Source: Myxococcales bacterium (GTDB lineage: Bacteria; Myxococcota_A; Polyangia; Polyangiales; Polyangiaceae). Taken from it: DNA of 48,099 nucleotides. The number at the start of each line of letters is the position of its first letter. The first letter of the stretch is position 1. The DNA is taken from NCBI GenBank assembly GCA_016191785.1, contig JACPVJ010000130.1:1-48099 (forward strand), written 5' to 3'. Shown here piece by piece: positions 24,955-31,730 of this stretch. The translations under genes were made by a program, and so were the position numbers. The notes beneath the pieces are model-generated. The model was given only the letters and a program-made list of their open reading frames with translations, made no database searches and was not told the origin of the DNA.

Positions 24955-25383
24955 ATGGGGCTCTCGATTCGCGCGCTGATCACCTGGATGACGCTGACCG
25001 CGTCGGCGCTCGCGCAGGCCGCGCCGCCCATCGATGCTTCGATGGCCGCGCCCGAGCCCGAGGCCGAGCCGGCACCCGCGCACGCGCCCGCGCACGGGCC
25101 GAAGCACCACGCGGGCGCCCACGCCGGCAAGGGCAAGGCTGGCGCCAAGACCAAGCCGAAGAAGCCGAAGGCGACCGTCGCCAAAGCCAAACCCAAGCCC
25201 AAGGTCGCCGCCGCGCCGAAGCCGAAGGCAAAGCCCAAGGCGAAACCGAAGCCGAAGCCGAAGGCCGTCGCCAAGCCAGCCCCCGCCGCGAAACCGAAGC
25301 CCCACGCCACGGCGGCGGTGAAGCCCATCCCGATGTCGAAGCCCAAGAAACCGGCGGGCGCGGCCAAGCCGGCCGGCACCTGA
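24955..25383 (+). CDS. Exported Lys/Pro/Ala-rich low-complexity protein
   Basis: A 142-residue protein. The start MGLSIRALITWMTLTASALAQA is a Sec signal peptide (cleavage near ALAQA-AP). The mature part is histone-H1-like in composition: KTKPKKPKATVAKAKPKPK, then KPKAKPKAKPKPKPKA and similar. H1-like proteins of this type usually bind DNA in the cytoplasm; a signal peptide points instead to the periplasm or surface, where a polycation could bind polysaccharide, LPS or extracellular DNA (inference). A short Pro/Glu/His stretch precedes the basic part. It is divergent from the barrel/thioredoxin fusion. An in-frame ATG at 24937 is less likely. Confidence 0.75.
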   Translation: MGLSIRALITWMTLTASALAQAAPPIDASMAAPEPEAEPAPAHAPAHGPKHHAGAHAGKGKAGAKTKPKKPKATVAKAKPKPKVAAAPKPKAKPKAKPKPKPKAVAKPAPAAKPKPHATAAVKPIPMSKPKKPAGAAKPAGT

Positions 25384-25432
25384 AACTTAGCTTGCGCGGC
25401 GCCCCGCCGGTGCGCTAGATCCGCGGCCCCTC

Positions 25433-25516
25433 GCGAAGGTGGCGGAACTGGCAGACGCGCTGGATTCAGGTTCCAGTCCTAGAAATAGGGTGGAGGTTCA
25501 AGTCCTCTCCTTCGCA
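25433..25516 (+). tRNA. tRNA-Leu(CAG)
   Basis: The acceptor arm GCGAAGG (25433-25439) pairs with CCTTCGC (25509-25515), with discriminator A at 25516. The anticodon stem CTGGA/TCCAG encloses loop TTCAGGT with anticodon CAG (25467-25469), reading CUG. A long variable arm and a TTCAAGT T-loop are present, as expected of a class II leucine tRNA. CCA is not encoded. The next gene begins 2 nt downstream. Confidence 0.95.
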
Positions 25517-25518
25517 CA

Positions 25519-26541
25519 ATGTCCCGGTCTCAGTGGCACTCGGCGCCGCTGAGACAACGGGGATCGCAGCAGCGAGCGGCCCCGGTTGCCGCCAATGGTA
25601 GGCTGACCCACGGATTGGCCAACGCTACGGCAACGGCGGGTGTTTGGAGCGAGACGACGCTGGTCGAAGCGTTCGACCGGATCCGTTGCTTCACCGGCAA
25701 GCACGGCCGCGCGCCGCACAAGCCCCTGCTTCTGCTGCTCGTCCTGGCTCGACTCCAACGCGGCGATGCCGGTCCGATCGAATTCTCGGACGTCGAGGAG
25801 AAGCTCCAGCACCTTCTCGAGGATTTCGGACCGCCGGGCGCTAAACACCCGGAGTATCCGTTCTGGCGCCTACGCTCGGACGGGATCTGGCAGGTGGAGT
25901 CCGAGCGAGGCACCGACCTGCTCGCATTCGAGAACAGCAGTCGCGACGTTCCCGTGTCTCGGCTCCGGGGCGAGCACGCAGTCGGTCGGCTGCTGCCCGA
26001 GGTCGAGTCCGCCCTGGCTACCCGGCCAGCTTTGGTCAACGAGATCGCCGCGCGCCTGCTCGAACGGAACTTCCCACCGACGTTGCACGAAGACATCCTG
26101 GACGCTGTCGGCATGCCATACCGAGCCGAGACCGATCGCCGTCGACCTAGGGATGCCGGCTTTCGCGAGATGATCCTGCGCATCTACGAGCGGCGGTGCG
26201 CGATGTGCGGATTCGACGGGCGCCTCGGCCGAGCTGATTTCGGGGTCGAGGCAGCGCACGTTCAGTGGCACGCGTTCGACGGTCCCGACATCGAGGAGAA
26301 CGGCCTATGTCTCTGCTCGCTGCATCACAAGGCCCTCGACGTCGGCGCACTGGGGATCGGTGAAGACGGCCGGGTCCTGGTCTCCGAGCACCTGTGCGGC
26401 GGGAGCCGCGTGCAGGACTGGCTGGTCGACCTTCGCGGCCGGCCACTTGGGACGCCCACCCAGGGCCACGTGTCGCCCCAGCCCGCCTTCATCAAGTGGC
26501 ACCGGGAGGAAGTCTTCCGCGATCCGCCGCGCGCGGCGTGA
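25519..26541 (+). CDS. Phosphorothioated-DNA-binding HNH restriction endonuclease (SBD-HNH type)
   Basis: A 340-residue predicted type IV nuclease. Residues about 40-180 resemble the sulfur-binding domain that reads phosphorothioate DNA (GKHGRAPHKPLLLLLVLARL, DFGPPGAKHPEYPFWRLRSDGIW). Residues about 210-290 are an HNH nuclease (RRCAMCGFDGRLG, VEAAHVQWHAFDGPD, ENGLCLCSLHHKALDVGAL) with the metal-binding Cys pair, His and Asn. Members cut foreign DNA carrying Dnd-type sulfur modification. No dnd genes are in the window. The first ~35 residues are unlike the family, and the true start may be a TTG at 25615; the ATG at 25519 nearly touches the tRNA. Confidence 0.8.
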   Translation: MSRSQWHSAPLRQRGSQQRAAPVAANGRLTHGLANATATAGVWSETTLVEAFDRIRCFTGKHGRAPHKPLLLLLVLARLQRGDAGPIEFSDVEEKLQHLLEDFGPPGAKHPEYPFWRLRSDGIWQVESERGTDLLAFENSSRDVPVSRLRGEHAVGRLLPEVESALATRPALVNEIAARLLERNFPPTLHEDILDAVGMPYRAETDRRRPRDAGFREMILRIYERRCAMCGFDGRLGRADFGVEAAHVQWHAFDGPDIEENGLCLCSLHHKALDVGALGIGEDGRVLVSEHLCGGSRVQDWLVDLRGRPLGTPTQGHVSPQPAFIKWHREEVFRDPPRAA

Positions 26542-26546
26542 GCCCT

Positions 26547-26815
26547 GGCGGCACCCAACGCGTTGCCGACCACCGAACTGCCGCCACGCGGAAGTTTGGC
26601 GGCACCCAACACGTTGCCGACCACCGAACTGCCGCCACGCGGAAGTTTGGCGGCACCCAACACGTTGCCGACCACCGAACTGCCGCCACGCGGAAGTTTG
26701 GCGGCACCCAACACGTTGCCGACCATCGAATTGCCGCCTGGCGGAAGTTTCGTGGCACCCACCACGTTGCCGACCATCGAATTGCCGCCACGCGGAACTT
26801 TGGTGGCACCCACCG
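26547..26815. repeat. 51-bp tandem repeat array, five copies plus a partial one
   Basis: Full units start at 26547, 26598, 26649, 26700 and 26751, with a partial unit at 26802-26815. The consensus carries GGCGGCACCCAACACGTTGC, CGACCACCGAACTGCCGCC and CGCGGAAGTTT. The later copies diverge: copy 4 reads GCCGCCTGGCGG and copy 5 GGAACTTT. The array starts just after the nuclease stop codon. It shares its 51-bp period and about 30 of 51 positions without gaps with the array at 1-255. From 26816 to 26938 I see nothing recognisable. Confidence 0.95.
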
Positions 26816-26938
26816 CGCGCGGCCTCGCGCTCGGCCGTTTCGCGAGTGACTCTCGGGGACTCGATCGCGACCTTGCCGCACGCGAAGCCGACAAAACCCG
26901 GTGTAGGGAGAGATGCGCGCTCGGGCAGCGCTGCGGCT

Positions 26939-26970
26939 CGCTAGAGCGCTTGGGCCGATTCCGCTACGAT
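26939..26970 (+). promoter_or_regulatory. Operator-like palindrome and -10 element of the first Cys-rich lipoprotein gene
   Basis: CGCT-AG-AGCG (26939-26948) is a palindrome centred 34 nt before the ATG. TACGAT (26965-26970) follows, leaving 7 nt to the ATG at 26978. The paralogous gene at 28777 has the same arrangement. Confidence 0.45.
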
Positions 26971-26977
26971 TGCTGGC

Positions 26978-28657
26978 ATGCGCTTGCTCAAAATGGCGGG
27001 TTTCGTGGCATTCGTCGCGGTCATCGGGTGCGCGGCCGGTTCGGCCGACACCGACGAACCGGGTGCGGGGGGCGGCGGCAGTGGTGGCGGTGGCGGTGGT
27101 AGCGGCGGCGGCGGTGGCAGCGGCGGCGGCACCGGGCAGTGCGATCTGCCGAAGGTGATCTGCGGCAGCGACTGCGTGGACACGCAGTCGAGCAACTCGC
27201 ACTGCGGCAGCTGCGGAAAGGCCTGCGCCAGCGGCGAGCTCTGCTCGCAAGGCGCCTGCGCCGGGCAGTGCTGGGGCGGCGCCACCGAGTGCTCGTGCCA
27301 GTGCGTGAACCTCGAGTCCGATCCGGCCAACTGCGGCGCGTGCGGCAACATCTGCGCGGCCGGGCAGGTCTGCTCGATCGGGAAGTGCGCCGACCAGTGT
27401 CTGGCCGGCACGACCAACTGCTCGGGGGGCGGCCAGGCCGGCGAGTGCGTCGATCTCGAGACCGACTCGAAGAACTGCGGGGCCTGCGGCAATGCGTGTA
27501 AGGCGGGCGAGGTCTGCTCGCAGAGCAAGTGCTCGCTGGTCTGCGCGGGGGGCACCACCAACTGCGGGGGCAAGTGCGTGGACACCACCCTCGACCCGAA
27601 CCACTGCGGCACGTGCGGCACCTCCTGCCCCAGCGGCGAGGCGTGTCAGACGGGAAAGTGCGGCCTGGTCTGCACCGGCGGGCTGACCAAGTGCGGCACC
27701 AAGTGCGCCGACCTGACGCAGGACGCCGCCAACTGCGGCGCGTGCGGCACGGCCTGCACCTCGGGGAAGGCGTGCATCAGCGGCAAGTGCACGCTGGTGT
27801 GCAGCGGGGGCACGACCAACTGCAGCGACGTGTGCGTCGACACCAAGGTCGATCCGAACAACTGCGGCACCTGCGGCAAGGCGTGCACGACCGGGCTGAC
27901 CTGCCTGTCGGGGGCGTGCACCCTGGTCTGCCCCACCGGCCAGACCAATTGCAGCGGCGCCTGCGTCGACATGAAGACCGACGCGAACCACTGCGGCAGC
28001 TGCACCACCAAGTGCCCCACCGGCCAGGTCTGTCAGAGCAGCAGTTGCACGCTGGTGTGCGGCACCGGCCAGACCAAGTGCGGCACCACCTGCGTCAACA
28101 CCAGCACCGACCCGACCAACTGCGGCGGCTGCGGCAATGCGTGCACCACGGGTCAGACGTGTCAGAGCGGAACGTGCGTGAATAGCTGCAACCCCACCAC
28201 CAACATCGCCACCACCGCCACGGCGGCGTCGAGCGGCGGGGGCCTCGCGAGCAACAACGTGGGTCCGAACAAGATGAACGACGGCAAGCTCGAGGCGTCG
28301 TGCAGCACCGACAAGTTCCACTGGGTCGACGCCGGCGGCTCGCCGGGCAGCGCGTGGATCGAGTACACCTGGACCAGCGCCAAGACGGTGAAGCGGATCA
28401 GCATCGACACCTCGCTGAACACCAGCTCGACCTGCACCAACTCGGGGCGCACGCTGGCGGGTGGCACGGTGCAGTACTGGAGCGGCAGCTCCTGGGTGAC
28501 CTCGGGCACGGTGTCGGGCAAGATCGACGACTGGACCTACACCTTCCCCACCTCGGTGAGCACGACCAAGATCCGCATCTATGGCGTGCACGCGACCACC
28601 ACCACCGGGCAGGGCTCGAACCCAGTGATCTTCGAGTGGCAGGTCTTCAGCTGCTGA
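26978..28657 (+). CDS. Cys-rich repeat lipoprotein with C-terminal discoidin-like domain (paralog 1)
   Basis: A 559-residue surface lipoprotein. The signal ends at lipobox VIGC, and a long Gly/Ser linker follows. Eight Cys-rich repeats of about 42 residues come next (pattern C-x3-C-VD-x4-D-x-N-C-G-x-C-G-x2-C-x2-G-x2-C-x4-C), then a discoidin/F5-8C-like domain (IATTATAASSGG..., KTVKRISIDTSLNTSSTC, TKIRIYGVHA...EWQVFSC). The repeats probably form a disulfide-stiffened stalk with a glycan-binding cap. Repeat 2 reads ECSCQC where the paralog has ECSGKC, giving one extra Cys. It is highly similar to the next gene, so the pair is a tandem duplication. Confidence 0.9.
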   Translation: MRLLKMAGFVAFVAVIGCAAGSADTDEPGAGGGGSGGGGGGSGGGGGSGGGTGQCDLPKVICGSDCVDTQSSNSHCGSCGKACASGELCSQGACAGQCWGGATECSCQCVNLESDPANCGACGNICAAGQVCSIGKCADQCLAGTTNCSGGGQAGECVDLETDSKNCGACGNACKAGEVCSQSKCSLVCAGGTTNCGGKCVDTTLDPNHCGTCGTSCPSGEACQTGKCGLVCTGGLTKCGTKCADLTQDAANCGACGTACTSGKACISGKCTLVCSGGTTNCSDVCVDTKVDPNNCGTCGKACTTGLTCLSGACTLVCPTGQTNCSGACVDMKTDANHCGSCTTKCPTGQVCQSSSCTLVCGTGQTKCGTTCVNTSTDPTNCGGCGNACTTGQTCQSGTCVNSCNPTTNIATTATAASSGGGLASNNVGPNKMNDGKLEASCSTDKFHWVDAGGSPGSAWIEYTWTSAKTVKRISIDTSLNTSSTCTNSGRTLAGGTVQYWSGSSWVTSGTVSGKIDDWTYTFPTSVSTTKIRIYGVHATTTTGQGSNPVIFEWQVFSC

Positions 28658-28733
28658 GGCGAGCCACGCTGGGCGCGACTCTAGGCGCGTGTAGGTGCAT
28701 CTGCGCGTGCGGCGCCAACCGCACCTTGGGCTC

Positions 28734-28770
28734 GCGCCGGCTAGAGCCGGCGCCGAGAATCCGCTACCTT
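28734..28770 (+). promoter_or_regulatory. 20-bp palindrome and -10 element of the second Cys-rich lipoprotein gene
   Basis: GCGCCGGCT-AG-AGCCGGCGC (28734-28753) is a perfect 9-bp inverted repeat centred 33 nt before the ATG. TACCTT (28765-28770) lies 6 nt before the ATG at 28777. The core GCTAGAGC and its position are shared with paralog 1. It could bind a repressor; there is no T-tract to suggest a terminator. Confidence 0.5.
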
Positions 28771-28776
28771 TGCCGG

Positions 28777-30462
28777 ATGCGCTTGATCGGAGTCTTGGCG
28801 TTCGGGGCGATGCTCTCGGTGTTTGGTTGCGCGTCGGGGGCAGCCGACACGGACGACGTGAACCCCGGCGGGGGCGGCAGCGGCGGCAGCGGCGGTGGCA
28901 GCGGCGCGACCGGCGGGGGCGGCGGCAGTGGCGGCGGTGGGCAGTGCGACTTCCCGAAGGTGACGTGCGGCAGCGAGTGCGTGGACGTGCAGTCGAGCAA
29001 CTCGCACTGCGGCGCCTGCGGCAAGGCATGCCCGAGCGGCGAAGTCTGCTCTCAGGGCGCCTGCGCCAGCCAGTGCTGGGGCGGCGCCACCGAGTGCTCG
29101 GGAAAATGCGTCAACCTCGAGTCCGATCCGGCCAACTGCGGCGCCTGCGGCAACATCTGCGCCGCGGGTCAGGTGTGCTCCATCGGCAAGTGCGCCGATC
29201 AGTGCCTGGCGGGCACCACCAACTGCTCGAGCGGCGGGCAGGGTGGCGAGTGCGTGGACCTCGAGACCGACTCGAAGAACTGCGGCGCGTGCGCCACCGT
29301 GTGCAAGGCCGGCGAGGTCTGCTCGGCGGGCAAGTGCGCGCTGGTCTGCTCCGGCGGAACCACCAACTGCGGCGGCAAGTGCGTGGACAGCACCCTGGAC
29401 CCGAACAACTGCGGCGCCTGCGGCACCGTGTGCGCCACGGGCGAGGCCTGTCAGAGCGGGAAGTGCGGCCTGGTGTGCACGGGCGGGCTGACCAAGTGTG
29501 GCAGCAAGTGCGTCGACCTGAACCAAGACCTGGCCAACTGCGGCGTGTGCGGCACCGCCTGCACCTCGGGCAAGAGCTGCGTCTCTGGGAAGTGCACCTT
29601 GGTGTGCAGCGGCGGCACGACCAACTGCAACGACGTCTGCGTGGACACCAAGATCGACCCGAACAACTGCGGCACCTGCGCCAAGGTGTGCGCCACGGGT
29701 CTGACCTGCGTCTCGAGCGCGTGCACGCTGGTCTGCCCCACGGGCCAGACCAACTGCAGCGGCGCCTGCGTCGACATGAAGACCGACGCGAATCACTGCG
29801 GCGCTTGCACCACCAAGTGCCCCACCGGTCAGGTCTGCCAGAACAGCACCTGCACCCTGGTCTGCGGCACTGGCCAGACCAAGTGCGGCAACACCTGCGT
29901 GAACACCAGCACCGACCCGGCCAACTGCGGCGCGTGCGGCAACGCCTGCACCTCGAGCCAGACCTGCCAGAGCGGAGCCTGCGTCAACAGCTGCAACCCC
30001 ACCGCCAACATCGCCACCACCGCCACGGCGACCTCGAGCGGCGGCGGCTCGACGGGCACCGGCTACGGCCCCGAGAAGATGAACGACGGCACGCTCGAGG
30101 CGACCTGCAGCACCGATCGCTTCCACTGGGTCACGGCGGATAGCTCGCCGGGCACGGCCTGGATCGAGCTCGACTGGACCAGCGCCAAGACCATCAAGCG
30201 GATCAGCATCGACACCACCCAGAACACCAGCTCGACCTGCACCAGCTCGGGGCGCACCCTGGCCGGCGGCACGGTGCAGTACTGGAGCGGCGCCGCTTGG
30301 GTGACCTCGGGCACGATCTCGAATCAGCTGAACGACTGGACCTACACCTTCCCCACCGCAGTGAGCACCACCAAGATCCGAATCTACGGGGTGCATGCGA
30401 CGAACACGACCGGGCAGATGTCCAACCCGGTGATCATCGAGTGGCAGGTCTTCAGCTGCTGA
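28777..30462 (+). CDS. Cys-rich repeat lipoprotein with C-terminal discoidin-like domain (paralog 2)
   Basis: A 561-residue paralog of the preceding gene with the same layout: signal ending at lipobox VFGC, Gly/Ser linker, eight Cys-rich repeats and a discoidin-like domain ending EWQVFSC. Identity is high across repeats and cap, with the linker most different. The cap differs at surface-like positions (TGYGPEKMNDGTLEATC against NNVGPNKMNDGKLEASC), so the ligand could differ. The ATG at 28777 is set by the signal peptide and the -10 element 6 nt upstream; sequence in the same frame further upstream is not coding-like. Confidence 0.9.
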   Translation: MRLIGVLAFGAMLSVFGCASGAADTDDVNPGGGGSGGSGGGSGATGGGGGSGGGGQCDFPKVTCGSECVDVQSSNSHCGACGKACPSGEVCSQGACASQCWGGATECSGKCVNLESDPANCGACGNICAAGQVCSIGKCADQCLAGTTNCSSGGQGGECVDLETDSKNCGACATVCKAGEVCSAGKCALVCSGGTTNCGGKCVDSTLDPNNCGACGTVCATGEACQSGKCGLVCTGGLTKCGSKCVDLNQDLANCGVCGTACTSGKSCVSGKCTLVCSGGTTNCNDVCVDTKIDPNNCGTCAKVCATGLTCVSSACTLVCPTGQTNCSGACVDMKTDANHCGACTTKCPTGQVCQNSTCTLVCGTGQTKCGNTCVNTSTDPANCGACGNACTSSQTCQSGACVNSCNPTANIATTATATSSGGGSTGTGYGPEKMNDGTLEATCSTDRFHWVTADSSPGTAWIELDWTSAKTIKRISIDTTQNTSSTCTSSGRTLAGGTVQYWSGAAWVTSGTISNQLNDWTYTFPTAVSTTKIRIYGVHATNTTGQMSNPVIIEWQVFSC

Positions 30463-30517
30463 GCGGCGGCGAGGTCGGGGAAGAAACCCGGCCAGCGCGG
30501 CGTAGGGGCACCGGAGC

Positions 30518-30799
30518 ATGTCCAAACGGCACGCGGTGATCGCCGCAATTTTCGGCGGGGCAATGACGGTGCTGGGCCCGATTTCCGGGGTCGCGCTCAC
30601 CGCCCTCTTCACCTCGCGCGCGTTCTCGACGGCGGGCGGCGTCCCGGCCGAGTCCCGCGCGGCTCACGTGGCCAGCGGGATCGACGGCGCCATGAACTAC
30701 ACCCTGGCCGGCGGGGCCGTCGGGATCGTCGGCCTGGTGGTCGTGATTGCCTCGCTCGTCGCGCTGGTTCGTGCGCGTTCGGACCAGGCCACGGCCTAA
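30518..30799 (+). CDS. Small membrane protein with two membrane segments
   Basis: A 93-residue inner-membrane protein. The first membrane segment is near the N-terminus (AVIAAIFGGAMTVLGPISGVAL) and the second near the C-terminus (AVGIVGLVVVIASLVALV), joined by a short polar loop with AHVASGIDGAMNYTL. Its size and layout recall MotA/TolQ-like fragments, but I cannot place it in a family. It follows the Cys-rich lipoprotein gene by 55 nt and converges with the cNMP-binding gene with one base between stops. Confidence 0.7.
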   Translation: MSKRHAVIAAIFGGAMTVLGPISGVALTALFTSRAFSTAGGVPAESRAAHVASGIDGAMNYTLAGGAVGIVGLVVVIASLVALVRARSDQATA

Positions 30800-30800
30800 C

Positions 30801-31730
30801 TCACGCGCTCTTCGCGCGGACCCGCGCGCGAAGCTCCATCAAGCGAGCGCGCTCTCGCGCCATGTACGAGAAGACCGCGCGGGCCAGGTCGAAGTGGTCG
30901 TCCATCACGTCGAGCACGTCGTCCTCCGACAGCTCGAGCACCAGCGCATCCGTCGCTGCGACCAGATCCGCGTCGAGCCGCTCACGGGCCAAAATGGCGA
31001 GCGACCCGACCAGGCTGCCCGGCGCGGCGTGCCCTACTTCGGTGCCTCGGCGGAGCTCGACCGCCCCGCGACCCGCGAACCACAACCGCCCCGCGCGCGC
31101 CTCGCCCGCGCGCGCGATTGGGGTGCCCGCACTGAGCAGTGACGGACGACTGCGCTGGGCCAGGACGGCCACCGCCTGGATGCCAGCGCGCACCAGCAGC
31201 GAGGCATCCGAGAGCATCAGCATGCGCTCGACCAACCCCACGGGCCGGTCGAGCCCGGCAGCGGCGGGCGCCGGGTGAGCTCGCGGAAACGCCAAAGCCA
31301 GGCCCAGCTCGTCGATCATCGCGGCGACCGAGACGGAGTGGTCGGCCAGCGCGCCACGACCGAGCTCCGGGTGCCCCTCGAGCACGTCGAACCAGTCCTC
31401 GACCGAGAAGGCCAGCGCGTGTACCGGCGTGACCGCCTGCGCGGTCCGCGCGTACGGGGCCTCTTGCATCGCATCCTGGAACCCGAAGCCGTCCCCGGGG
31501 CCGAAGGTCCAGGGGGTGAGGCCCGGTGCCCCGAGCACGACCTCACCCGCGACCACGAAATAGATCTGGTGGCTCGCCTGGCCTTGCCGATAGATCACCT
31601 CACCTGCGGCGAACGGCACGTCGCGCATGAGCGCGGCGACGCGTTCCAGCGTGGCCCCCGAGCGACTCCCTCCGAAGAGCGTGCGCAGGAAGAGCGAGCG
31701 CTCGACGCGGCGCTGCGCGGATTCAGCCAC
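30801..31730 (-). CDS. Protein with two cyclic-nucleotide-binding-like domains
   Basis: A 309-residue protein. The first cNMP-binding fold spans about 30-135 (LMRDVPFAAGEVIYRQGQASHQIYFVVAGEV...PGDGFGFQDAM) and a second, more divergent one about 190-290 (LLSAGTPIARAGEARAGRLWFAGRGAVEL...LVGSLAILARERLDADLVA). No DNA-binding helix-turn-helix follows, so it is probably a regulatory subunit. The start GTG at 31730 overlaps the end of the Npt-type carrier gene by 8 nt (GTGGCTGA), which indicates coupled translation. In related systems a carrier, HEAT repeats and a cNMP domain can sit in one chain; here the last part is separate. Confidence 0.8.
   Translation of the reverse strand: MAESAQRRVERSLFLRTLFGGSRSGATLERVAALMRDVPFAAGEVIYRQGQASHQIYFVVAGEVVLGAPGLTPWTFGPGDGFGFQDAMQEAPYARTAQAVTPVHALAFSVEDWFDVLEGHPELGRGALADHSVSVAAMIDELGLALAFPRAHPAPAAAGLDRPVGLVERMLMLSDASLLVRAGIQAVAVLAQRSRPSLLSAGTPIARAGEARAGRLWFAGRGAVELRRGTEVGHAAPGSLVGSLAILARERLDADLVAATDALVLELSEDDVLDVMDDHFDLARAVFSYMARERARLMELRARVRAKSA

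Noticed and set aside
23911..25305. Alternative minus-strand frame spanning the fusion gene and the Lys-rich gene
   Set aside because: Low-complexity Arg/Gly/Leu product. It bridges the two TGAs only by changing frame, whereas the signal peptide and barrel are already in one frame.
25384..25432. Readthrough of the TGA ending the Lys-rich gene
   Set aside because: The frame after the TGA runs into the tRNA gene and has no protein-like features.
26547..26815. CRISPR array
   Set aside because: Units are contiguous 51-mers with no unique spacers, and there are no cas genes.
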